Positions 55,712-64,000 of a stretch of 64,000 nucleotides of DNA are shown here, piece by piece. Numbering within the stretch: position 1 is the stretch's first letter; each line of letters opens with the position of its first letter. The stretch comes from Littorina saxatilis (lineage: Eukaryota > Mollusca > Gastropoda > Littorinimorpha > Littorinidae). The notes beneath the pieces are model-generated. The model was not told where the DNA came from, searched no databases, and was given only the letters and a program-made list of their open reading frames with translations. The position numbers and the translations under genes were made by a program. Location: assembly GCF_037325665.1 (NCBI RefSeq), contig NC_090252.1, forward strand, positions 51,789,107 through 51,853,106, given 5' to 3'.

Positions 55712-56050
55712 AAAAAAATGTTGGTTTAGGGTAACATGGCCCCCCCAAGATAGGGTTGGTAGGTAGGCTTTTTTTTTTTTATTTAAAATTTAGTTGACCT
55801 TATGATAATATGAAAACATCACATTGACCATTTTGTCTCAAGCTCTTGAATTGTATTGAACGTCACGTTTATATTAGTTGTTACAAAGTTACTTCCCTTA
55901 GTCTCGGCATGGTTCGCAAAATGTGCCAAAAGTTGTTTTGTTTTGACATTTTTTTAAAATTATTTGTTTGTTTGTTGAGAAATGGAACAAAAATTTTAGG
56001 GTCAGCGGGAAAACTAGGGTCGGTCAGGTTACCCTAAACCAACATTTTTT
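55712..56050. mobile_element. MITE of the GGTAAC-end family, copy 2
   Basis: AAAAAAATGTTGGTTTAGGG, TAAC at the left is mirrored by GTTACCCTAAACCAACATTT, TTT. The interior ATAGGGTTGGTAGGTAGGC and AGGGTCGGTCAGG link it to 13371 and 57645. Confidence 0.7.
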
Positions 56051-56112
56051 GTTTCTTTGGCCTTTTCAAACAATTGGAAATCTCTCTGTAGAATGTTTTG
56101 ATGAATTCCTTC

Positions 56113-56167
56113 TTTCTTTATTTGGTGTTTAACGTCGTTTTCAACCACGAAGGTTATATCGCGACGG
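56113..56167 (-). mobile_element. Family-C SINE 3' tail fragment
   Basis: CTTTATTTGGTGTTTAACGT, CGTTTTCAACCACGAAGG, TTATATCGCGACGGG only. Read on the minus strand it is a severely 5'-truncated copy. Confidence 0.75.
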
Positions 56168-56334
56168 GTTTGATGAATTAATTTCATAAAGACTAGTATC
56201 ATTGCTAGCGGCTATCTGTGGAAGAAATTCATCCAACTGTTCTCAGTGTGCACACAGAGAGCACCCAGGCTGTTTGCATGTATCTGCGTGGAGGGGTGTT
56301 CAGGGCTAACACCTTTCCCGTCCTCGTCGGTCTG

Positions 56335-56725
56335 GGTGGCCGAGTGGCAAGGTCTGGGTGGCCGACTGGTAACGCACTTGCGCTCGGAATCGAGAGGTTG
56401 CGTGTTCGACCCTGGGTCAGGCCGCTATTTTCTCCCCCCTTTCCTAACCTAGGTGGTGGGTTCGAGTGCTAGTCTTTCGGATGAGACGAAAAACCGAGGT
56501 CCTGTGTACACTACATTGGGGTGTGCATGTTAAAGATCCCACGATTGACTAGAGGGTCTTTCCTGGCAAAATTGTATAGACATATATAAAAATGTCCACC
56601 AAATACCCGTGTGACTTGGAATAATAGGCCGTGAAAGTATATACTCGCCTAACACGCTTGAGATTTACTGGTCGATGTGAATGCGTGATATATTGTGTAA
56701 AAAATTCCATCTCACACGGCTTATT
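56335..56725 (+). mobile_element. SINE, leucine-tRNA-like head family, younger copy
   Basis: The head GGTGGCCGACTGGTAACGCA (A box), CTTGCGCTCGGAATCGAGAG and GCGTGTTCGACCCTGG (B box) looks like a leucine or serine tRNA. The body is shared with 6441-6800: GTGCTAGTCTTTCGGATGAG, TGCATGTTAAAGATCCCACG, GGGTCTTTCCTGGCAAAATT, CCATCTCACACGGC. It also has a partial duplication of the head (GGTCTGGGTGGCCGA twice). Confidence 0.8.
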
Positions 56726-57035
56726 GTAAACGCCATGAGCCTCCCTCTGGGAGGGTATGTGCGTAGAAATACTCACTAATAAATAAAATTAAAAAATCCG
56801 GTTTTTGAAAACGTTCAAAACTGGAAAATCCGGTTTCTTAGTTTGGACAAAGAAACTACAATGGGAAGAAGGATAACTTCCTCATTGGGCATGCTTAGAA
56901 ATGAGAATGGCTAAATATGAGTTATTCCCCTTTGCTGCATGCTGACCAGACTGTCTCCTGCTTTGTTATGACTAGTACAGTCGATCTTTCTCATGTTGTG
57001 ACTTGCTTTATTTTCACATTTTCGGTATTTAAAAC

Positions 57036-57040
<5 letters not shown>

Positions 57041-57088
<48 letters not shown>
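57041..57088. repeat. CA microsatellite
   Basis: Pure (CA)n of about 46 bp. Confidence 0.95.
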
Positions 57089-57092
<4 letters not shown>

Positions 57093-57644
57093 TGAAGAAG
57101 TTTCCATTCTGATTCGGTTATTTTATTTGGTGCTATATGTTTGCTTCACATTGTTTCTTTTTTTTACATTGCTTGAGGTATCCCCATTCGCTAAACACAT
57201 CCATAATGCATGCATGGCTCATTCGAAAGAGGGCAACTGAACAACTGATGCCCAATAGCAATAAATACTGAACAACTGAACAATAAATAGCAATAAAATG
57301 ATGACAGTGCCAAGTTTTTAAGTACAAAGTGAAATCATGTGACTGGACAAAGGCACAATTACAAAATACAAATAAAAAAATCGTGGCCCATTTTAAATTA
57401 AGTTCTCAGCTCATGGGGAAGCATAAGATGACCCTAGAAACCGAAATTAGGAGACCTCCCGCCCCCAGGGCAGACTACAACAAAAAAAAGGGGGGGGGGG
57501 GGGGGTAATTTGTGAAAAAGTATAAAAGGAATCAAAAACTGTATACATGTATTTAGTTAATACCCCAAAAAGTTGTATAGTATATACAATGTCAGACCCT
57601 AAAGAAAGTTTGTTAGTCATTGCTTAGGCAAAACAAAGCAAAAT
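57089..57644. other. Unassigned, with poly-G run
   Basis: A G run lies at 57489-57506. No gene. Confidence 0.4.
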
Positions 57645-57862
57645 AGTCTGTTTACGGTATCCCGACCAACCCTATTATTTTTTCCCCGCCAACCCTAGAC
57701 CTTTTTTTTGGCATTTGGAGAAAAAGAAAAAGAAAAAAAATCAATTTTGTTCCTGTTTTTTTGCAAAATAATTTAAAAAGATGGTTATAAAAAAAAAATT
57801 AAGAAAAGCCGACCTACCGACCCTCTTTTTGTGTGCCTATGTTACTGTAAACAGACCAAAAG
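57645..57862. mobile_element. MITE of the GGTAAC-end family, copy 3
   Basis: GTCTGTTTACGGTATCCCGA is mirrored by GTTACTGTAAACAGACC. Interior CCAACCCTATTATTTTTTCC and GCCGACCTACCGACCCTC are shared with 59948-60125. Confidence 0.7.
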
Positions 57863-58974
57863 GTACATCAAAAACAACACACCAGGGATGCTACTCTCCC
57901 CTTAAAAATAGCCATGGGTCATAGGTGTGACGTTTGAATCTTTTAGCTAAATAAAACCATAGGCAATTGATCGGAAATATCAGGAAAAATCTTACAAGTT
58001 TATTATTTGTTTGCTTGGACCAATCCTCTTGCCGAAGTGTTTTACAGTAAAAATTGATTTTACGTCAAAAGTATCACAGGAATATCGAATGTTGAGGTAA
58101 GGCTGGGATAGCCAAGTTCAAGAATAACGGAAGGTGACTGTTGAATCTTTTTGAAAATGTATAAAAATATAGATGGTAGGCAATTCAAAATTAAAAAAAG
58201 GACTCTCGGAGCATGGACTTTTGAGTCAAAAATTAAAGAAGGCTCTATGAGCCGAAGTACATGTTTTGTCTCTTTTTTTTTATTTTGAATTCCCTACGAT
58301 CTATATTTTGATACAATTTTGGACCCTCTTTGTACGGAGAGAGTTGGCAATTGTTAATCACATTCTCTCATCTCATCGACTCTCCTTCGGCTCCTTGGTA
58401 ACATGCGTTCCGTCTCTGCCAGGAATGGACACAGCAGCAGATAACCGGTAAATATGTAACAGGCATAAATGGCAAAATAGCTCGCCTCGCCTGATAATAT
58501 ATGAGACAACTGTTCTATTACAAAGTCTTTCTTGGGAGGCTTGGCTAATTTACTCGCTCGTTTTACACGGGGTTCCATCGTTTTCTTTTCTAATCGGAAA
58601 ACCTTGCTCCTCAGTTTGTTGACCTTCTGCCGAAGTTCCGCTTCACGAGGGGATGGGGAGGATGACGACTTTGATGCTTTACATCCTATGTCCTCCAGGA
58701 TCGCCTGAATGTCATCTAAAAAAGAAAACACACACACAAAACACACATAAAATAACATAACCATAACAAGTTACAACCTGGAAGAAATTAAAACATGTGT
58801 AATTCAATCACAAAATGAAAATAAACAATAGCGTAGGAAGGCAGGCCAGAAATGAAGTGTATTAGCAACTATGGATTCGATGTGGAACAATGATGGAATT
58901 GACCTTGTTTGGTACTGAATGGGTGAGGCCATTAGAACTGTACCCACGGAATACGCGCTATATAAGCTTTATAT

Positions 58975-58996
58975 TGATTGATTGATTGATTGATTA
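58975..58996. repeat. ATTG simple repeat
   Basis: (ATTG)n of about 22 bp in THAP intron 3, after GCGCTATATAAGCTTTATATT, which resembles a LINE 3' end (compare GGCGCAATATAAATACACTT at 46714). A short LINE 3' remnant is likely. Confidence 0.55.
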
Positions 58997-59033
58997 GGAC
59001 AACAGTACCAGGTAAACTCCTCACACACCATGC

Positions 59034-59155
59034 CTCTTTCTTTCTTTCTTTATTTGGTGTTTAACGTCGTTTTCAACCACGAAGCTTATATCGCGACGGG
59101 GAAAGGGGGGGGGGGGGGGGGGGGGGGGAGATGGGAATAGAGCCACTTAATTGTT
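59034..59155 (-). mobile_element. Family-C SINE 3' fragment with poly-G
   Basis: CTTTCTTTCTTTATTTGGTG, TTTAACGTCGTTTTCAACC, ATATCGCGACGGGGAAAGG, a G run (59107-59128) and GAGATGGGAATAGAGCCACT. THAP intron 3. Confidence 0.75.
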
Positions 59156-59251
59156 TCTTGTCAAACCATGCCTCTAACAGGATATGTTTCCCATCTTTAC
59201 GTGTGGGAACTACAGGTACAATTTCATCCATCCATGCATCCGCCCTATACA

Positions 59252-59638
59252 GCTTCTTCTTCTTCTGCGTTCGTGGGCTGAAACTCCCACGTGCACTCAT
59301 TTATTTGCACAAGTGGAATTTTATGTGTATGACCGTTTTTACCCCGCCATTTAGGCAGCCATACGCCGCTTTCGGAGGAAGCATGCGGGGTATTTTTGTG
59401 TTTCTAAAACCCACCGAACTCTGACATGGATTACAGGATCTTTTTCGTGCGTATTTGGTCTTGTGCTTGCGTGTACACATGAAGGGGGATAAGTCACTAG
59501 CAGGTCTGCACATAAGTTGACCTGGGAGATCGGAAACATCTCCACACTTAACCCACCAGGCGGCCGCGACCGGGATTCGAACCCTCGACCTTCCGAGTTA
59601 ATAGACCGACGTCTTACCACCCCGCCCCAGCGCCCGTC
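59252..59638 (-). mobile_element. SINE, type-B head, full length
   Basis: On the minus strand: GACGGGCGCTGGGGCGGGGT (A-box region), AGGGTTCGAATCCCGGTCGC (B box), GAGATGTTTCCGATCTCCCA, ACGCAAGCACAAGACCAAAT, CCCGCATGCTTCCTCCGAAA, AAAACGGTCATACACATAAA, GGAGTTTCAGCCCACGAACG and a GAAGAAGAAG tail. THAP intron 3. Confidence 0.85.
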
Positions 59639-59947
59639 ACCCTATACAGCGATTATCAACTATGTAATGGATGGGTTTAAACATTTTTTGATGTCAGGGT
59701 GTTCTTCATGGTTAAAAATCTCTTACCTGGTTGAACAATTTGTGTATCAGGCGACAGGTCGGTGCTGGCTTCATTTGTAGCTACCCTTTGCGATGGTGGC
59801 TTCCTCCCACTAGCAACCTGCAAATTGCACAGCTCTTTAACTGACAAACTCACAACCAACACCCAGTCACAATGAAACATTTCTCCCAATTTCATGGCAT
59901 TGGTCTTAGGCCACACACAAAAAGTGTATGTTTCTGGTAAGGCAAAA

Positions 59948-60125
59948 CAAAAAATAATCTGTTTACGGTATCCGGACCGACCCTATTTTTTTCCCACCGG
60001 CCCTAGACTTTTTGGGGGCATTAAAAAATAAAATTAAAATATTCAGATGGCTAAAATTCAAAACTAAAAAGCCGACCTACCGACGCTATTTTTGGGGGGC
60101 CTATGTTACCTTAAACAGACTTTTT
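59948..60125. mobile_element. MITE of the GGTAAC-end family, copy 4
   Basis: AATCTGTTTACGGTATCCGG and CTATGTTACCTTAAACAGAC are the inverted ends. Interior ACCGACCCTATTTTTTTCCC and GCCGACCTACCGACGCTATT match copy 3. THAP intron 2. A further piece (GTCTAGGGTCGTCGGG, GGTAGGGTCAGG) lies at 60270-60315. Confidence 0.7.
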
Positions 60126-61288
60126 TGTGACCTAACATGACTAAAGGTGGAGATTTTTTTTCTAACCTTTTTTTTTAAAACCATCTTTTAAACTATTTTG
60201 TTGAAAAACAGGAAAACAATTGATTTTCGAATACCCCTTTTATTTTTGAAAATGCAAAACAAAAAAAAATGTCTAGGGTCGTCGGGAAAACATAGGTAGG
60301 GTCAGGTGACCAGAAACATACAACTTTTTTGTTGTTGACGCCGACCCTATACCTTTTTTGCCATTTGGGGCTGTTTTTTTGCAAAATAAGTTCATCATAT
60401 CATCATAATCAGGACGTCGATCCAAAATAAGTAACTTTTTTTTGTTGGCCTTATCATTTTTTTGCGCTAAATGCAAACAGGCATTATTTGATGGGAACAA
60501 TGCTGTTGTTTTCAATTCTTACATCAGCCTCAAACTTGTCATTACTCAACCTGCATTTAATAGTGTGCTTCTTTGGTTTGCAAAAACCTAAAACCAATAA
60601 ATAAATAACCTTCGGTGGTGGATTGGGCACTGCAAACAATGTCGGGACAGCATTCCACACAAGTGATCCTCTCTGCAGGATTGTTTTACTGGTTGGCCTC
60701 AAAGTGATCAATACAAAGCTTGAGACCTTGAACAGCAGCTGGCTGCAGCTTTTCAAAGTCCTCTCGCCTTGTGAATTGCATCCATATTCTGCACCTAGTT
60801 TGACAATAAAAACAACAATGTTATTGTTAAACTAAGCAAAAAGGAAAGACAAAGAAAGCTAAATCAGATCTTCAGTCTAAATCTAACGCTCTGCCTGAAC
60901 GCAAAACGGATGAGTGATGTACCTTTGTACTGTAGTTTTCCCGTAAGCAAGGTTTGATAAAGGTTTCGGCAAATATGCCCACGGGTTTGTCATCAAGTGT
61001 AAACTGTTGTTTTGTACTGACTGCTGACTCACACTCACAGTCAGTCGTAAGTACTCGCTGACGCTGTAGTCTACTGAGTGAGTTGACTCGAGCCATTGCA
61101 TTCTCATTCTGAAGAAGGTAAACCTGATGAAATAATCACTGCACAACCCACCTTTTTTCTTCTGTAGGGAACTTGTGGAAAGTTTTCCCGAAGCAGCTCT
61201 GTTTGTAACGGGCGTTCTTGCAACAAAAAGCCGAGCACAATTATTTACCACCACCTCGCACACGATCGGTACCTACGCGATCCGCCAT

Positions 61289-61399
61289 TTTGTTTTCGCC
61301 GCCAGCATGTGACTAGGGACGATAACCCACAAACACTTTTTCGCATTTTCTTCGCAAGTTCCACGTCTTCCTTTTGTACAGTGTTTGGTTTGGATGGTT
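61289..61399. other. Region upstream of the THAP gene
   Basis: Would be the promoter of the THAP gene. AAAATGGCGGAT at its edge is a YY1-like site that overlaps the putative ATG. Confidence 0.3.
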
Positions 61400-61592
61400 G
61401 GTGGAGGCAAAGTGTGTATTATTTTATAGTTTATTAACATACATTTTGGTGCCAGGAGAGGCTGTTCTTTGACTTTACAAGATTTAAAAAAAAAAGCCTC
61501 AGCTTCTGGGGGGCACCCCCTTATGGGCCGTTGGCCCTGCCGCTGTGGACCCTGGCCTTTCAGGTTTTTGACTTGTTTTGGGTGTTAACCCT
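61400..61592. mobile_element. MITE with CAGGGCTAACAC ends, copy 2
   Basis: TATAGTTTATTAACATACAT, GGTGCCAGGAGAGGCTGTTC, GCCGCTGTGGACCCTGGCCT and TGGGTGTTAACCCTGG are the reverse of the copy at 34957-35262. Confidence 0.6.
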
Positions 61593-63289
61593 GGATGTTC
61601 TTACCCCATGTTAAAGCCTAGCTAGATCTGAGATGGTGAGCTGAATTTTTGTCAGGAAAGGACAGTGTCATTAAGTGCAAACCTCAGCAGTGGCGCTGTA
61701 CTGTTAACTGTTGTAGAAACTTGTTGACTGTTGTCTTTTTTAACGTTCTCTTTTTGTGTGTTTTTAGTTGCTGTTTCTTATCATTTATGTTGCTCTGTTT
61801 GCCCACTGTCCTACTGTCGACGTCTCCCACGCGGAAGCAGACAAGGGTTGGTGGGCTTAGCGCTCCGTCAATTGTAAAGGTATTAGTCCACCTGGGATGG
61901 ACAATCATTATAATTACATATTCTTACGCCGAATCACATGATTTGCATTGACCCACTTCGATGCTTAGGTTATGATAAAAGCTACCCCGTCTAGGTATAA
62001 GGGGAGCAACCCCAACTAAAAAAGTGACTGCACCAGCATGACTGGCACCCTGGGTTACGTCCCATGTAGCACACTACGTCATCAATGGTGCTGGTCACGT
62101 GATACCCCTTCAATCGACTACTATCACTCAAGGGTGACGGTTGTGTTTGCTTTTGCTCTGGCTGGTTTTGTGTCTACGGCACCCACCGGCCTCGGCCCCC
62201 GTCTACTTCTTGCTGGCTTGCAGCTGGTGAGATCGTTCATTTTTTCTTGAATGTTTTATTGTTTCTGCTGTGAATTTCGCATGTCCGTTGGACTCTGAAG
62301 TTTTCAGCAGTTGTTTGGCTTCCTCACGGTCGCCATTTGCATTAGCACGTTGTCTGGCTTCTGTTGTTTTAGCCGGGTTCGGTCTATTAACGCTGTCGTA
62401 GCTTGCTTTGTAGCTGCCGTCGGTAGCTTTTACGTACGTGCTTATCTATTTGCTTGCTTGCTTCTGAAATGTTTGTGTCTGTACGGACTTTATTATTTTC
62501 AGACTTGTGGCTTCCTCCTTGGTCGCCATTTTTAGCTAGCATGTTGTTGTTATGTTGATTTTTCGTCCGTACTCGGACGCTTAACTCTTCGTATAGCTAG
62601 TTGTTTAGCTGCCTTTGGTAGCTCCTAAACTGGTTTTAGCTGCCCTCTTTGCTGGCTTCTGAAAGGTTGGCGTCCTTTCGGACTTTGCTAGTTTCAGTTG
62701 TTTGATTATTTTTCTCTTGGTGCTTACATGGCCGTTAATGAGAATTAGAGGGAGCTAAGGCCGAGGGTTAGGGCTTGGGCCCTGCTAAGCTCTATCCCTC
62801 AGCAGCCTCTTATTTTGAAGAACTCCGTTGTTGTTCATGTTGGCACATTTTTAGGCAATTTTTTACGTTGTTCTGTGCTGTTTTTTATGTTACGGACGAT
62901 TGGCCGTCTGGCTCTCTGCCGTCCGTTTTGGCCTCTAAGGCTGTCGTTTTACGTCTGTTTCGGCTCCAGAGTCTAGGGCTCTGGGGTCTGCACTTATCTT
63001 TTGCTTATTTCCAGAAATAGATTCCCTCGTTCGCGAGGTTTGCCGCGGCGGACTTCGTCGCTAGCTCTGCCCCCCGCCTGGGGGTTAGGCGACGTTCTCT
63101 CCTTCAGACTCTGGGTCTTCTCCGGACCTGGCTGCTGTCCACCGCGATGTTTCTGGACGGTCCCTTGGGGATCTTCTTCTCCTCTTCCTGGCCGGCATTT
63201 GTTGCCTTCCGCTTGCGGTAGCGCAACAGTGCATGTCCCTCCGGGGATCCGGCCACTTCAAGGTTGGTGTCTGCAGCAGCCGTTTACGG
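61593..63289. other. Unrecognised region, possibly one large element
   Basis: It has recurring words (TTTAGCTGCC / GTAGCTGCC, GGACTTT.TTA.TTTCAG, CTCACGGTCGCCATTT / TTGGTCGCCATTT) and becomes GC-rich to the right. A plus-strand frame (63001-63630, 209 residues) rich in Ser, Pro, Gly and Ala runs into the tandem array; it looks repeat-driven. The start of a larger mobile element that continues beyond the window is plausible. I see no conserved domain. Confidence 0.35.
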
Positions 63290-64000
63290 CAGCTGCACTT
63301 CCGGTTTCCGGAATCGGATGTTCTCCTGCTAGTGAGCGACTTGCGTTCACGTCGGGTCAGAACCTCTCCGTACTCCAGCAGTCGGTTCCGACAGCTGGGC
63401 TTCCTGCTTTGGCAGGAAGTAGGGGTTCACCGTCTAGTGAGCGACTTGCGTTCACGTCCGGACCGAACCCCGCCTTACACCAGCAGTTGTACGCGACAGC
63501 TGGGCTTCCGGCTCCGGCCGGAAGCAGTGGTTCTTCCGCTCGTGCGCAGCCTGCTGTCACGTCCGGTGCGTCCCACATCTTACGTCAGCAGTCGTCCGCG
63601 ACAGCTGCTTCCGGCTCAGGCCGGAAGTAAAAGGCTCACTGGCTAGTGTTCGGACTACGTTCACGTCCGGTTTGAGCCTTGCCTTACGTCAGCAGTCGTC
63701 CGCGGCAGCTGCGCTTCCGGTTCCGGCCGGAAGTGTAGGTTCACCGGTAGTGCACAGGCTGCTGTCACGTCCGGTTCGGGCCTTACCCTACGTCAGCAGT
63801 CGTCAGCGTCAGCTGGGCTTCCGGTTCCGGCCGGAAGTGTAGGTTCACTGGTTAGTGCTCAGGTTGCTGTCACTTCTGGTTCGAGCCTTTACCTACTTCA
63901 GCAGTCGTCCGCGACAGCGCCGCTTCCGGTTACGGCCGGAAGCGTAGGTTCACTGGTTAGTGTACAGACTGCTGTCACGTCCGGTTTTGAGCCTTGCCCT
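63290..64000. repeat. ~104-bp tandem array with a hairpin in each unit
   Basis: About seven units to the window edge. Each has a CTTCCGGTTCCGGCCGGAAG-type hairpin (63297, ~63402, 63505, 63608, 63713, 63818, 63923), GGTTCACTGGTTAGTG, GCTGTCACGTCCGGTT and TACGTCAGCAGTCGTCCGCG. Units differ by about 10-20 percent, so the array is not very recent. Continues past 64000. Confidence 0.88.

Larger units (their letters stand above)
58354..61288 (-). pseudogene. THAP-domain protein gene, four exons, apparently disrupted
   Basis: Minus-strand pieces: about 61240-61152, 60794-60610, 59817-59727, 58715-58354. The first carries LCSAFCCKNARYKQ then KTFHKFPTEEKR, the second RIWMQFTRREDFEKL, LKLCIDHF and NAVPTLF: together the C2CH zinc finger and the closing AVPTLF box of a THAP domain. 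The third is a serine/proline linker. The fourth has a basic coiled coil (REAELRQKVNKLRSKVFRLE) and ends RRRVDEMRECD. The four pieces are phase-compatible at all splice sites. Two problems: the ATG at 61288 (ATGGCGGAT) is separated from the zinc finger by an in-frame TAA at 61241-61243, and exon 2 changes frame between CIDHFEANQ and LQRGSLVWNAVPTLF. THAP proteins bind DNA as regulators or as P-element-type transposases; no transposase domain is seen. Sequencing errors cannot be excluded. Confidence 0.7.

Noticed and set aside
60883-61131. Extra THAP exon at about 60925-61113
   Set aside because: It has acceptor and donor-like ends and an open frame, but no THAP similarity, and the flanking exons join in phase without it.

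Overview
This window is animal nuclear DNA: spliced genes with GT-AG introns, dense repeats, and SINE, Helitron and CR1/L2-type elements. The protein matches are to animal families, and the repeat set (SINEs with tRNA-like heads, tails ending in a TTTGGTGTTTAACGTCG-type motif on the reverse strand, long CA arrays) looks to me like a mollusc, most likely a marine gastropod. The species guess is from memory of repeat style and is not proven here.

Four host genes can be read. (1) TMEM192 on the plus strand, about 11842-19900, in six phase-compatible exons (283 residues), with a possible alternative last exon at 20511-20662. (2) A carbonyl reductase of the CBR1 type on the minus strand, 41928 down to 27952, in eight exons (281 residues, catalytic Ser/Tyr/Lys all present). 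(3) RBBP5, the WD-repeat subunit of COMPASS/MLL H3K4 methyltransferases, on the plus strand, 42191-54149 so far in twelve exons (417 residues); about 120 C-terminal residues are not found. (4) A THAP-domain gene on the minus strand, 61288-58354, in four exons, apparently broken. CBR1-like and RBBP5 start head to head with 262 bp between their ATGs, so they probably share a bidirectional promoter. The last exon of an unidentified gene lies at 1038-1311.

Layout. 1-10.2 kb: inverted repeats, CA arrays and at least four same-strand copies of a ~400-bp repeat (called R1 here). 10.2-11.8 kb: hAT-like MITE and the TMEM192 upstream region. 11.8-20.7 kb: TMEM192, whose introns hold a Tigger fragment, a SINE with an amplified tRNA-like head, and a 1.1-kb non-autonomous Helitron. 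20.7-27.9 kb: intergenic repeats, including a 78-bp satellite and a large foldback. 27.9-41.9 kb: CBR1-like gene with very large introns holding a 48-bp minisatellite, SINEs, MITEs and a 2.1-kb nest of three Helitrons and a mariner-like element. 42.2-54.1 kb: RBBP5, with an intact 1125-residue CR1/L2-type LINE protein in sense orientation in intron 1. 54-61.6 kb: MITEs, SINEs and the THAP gene. 61.6-64 kb: unrecognised GC-rich sequence ending in a ~104-bp hairpin-bearing tandem array.

The most unusual pattern is that exon-intron junctions have been duplicated again and again. TMEM192 exon 2 has four decoy copies of its acceptor upstream. TMEM192 exon 4 has its acceptor half copied upstream and its donor half copied downstream. 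CBR1-like exon 5 has its acceptor end copied beyond a 48-bp minisatellite, and exon 3 has a weaker copy of its donor end.
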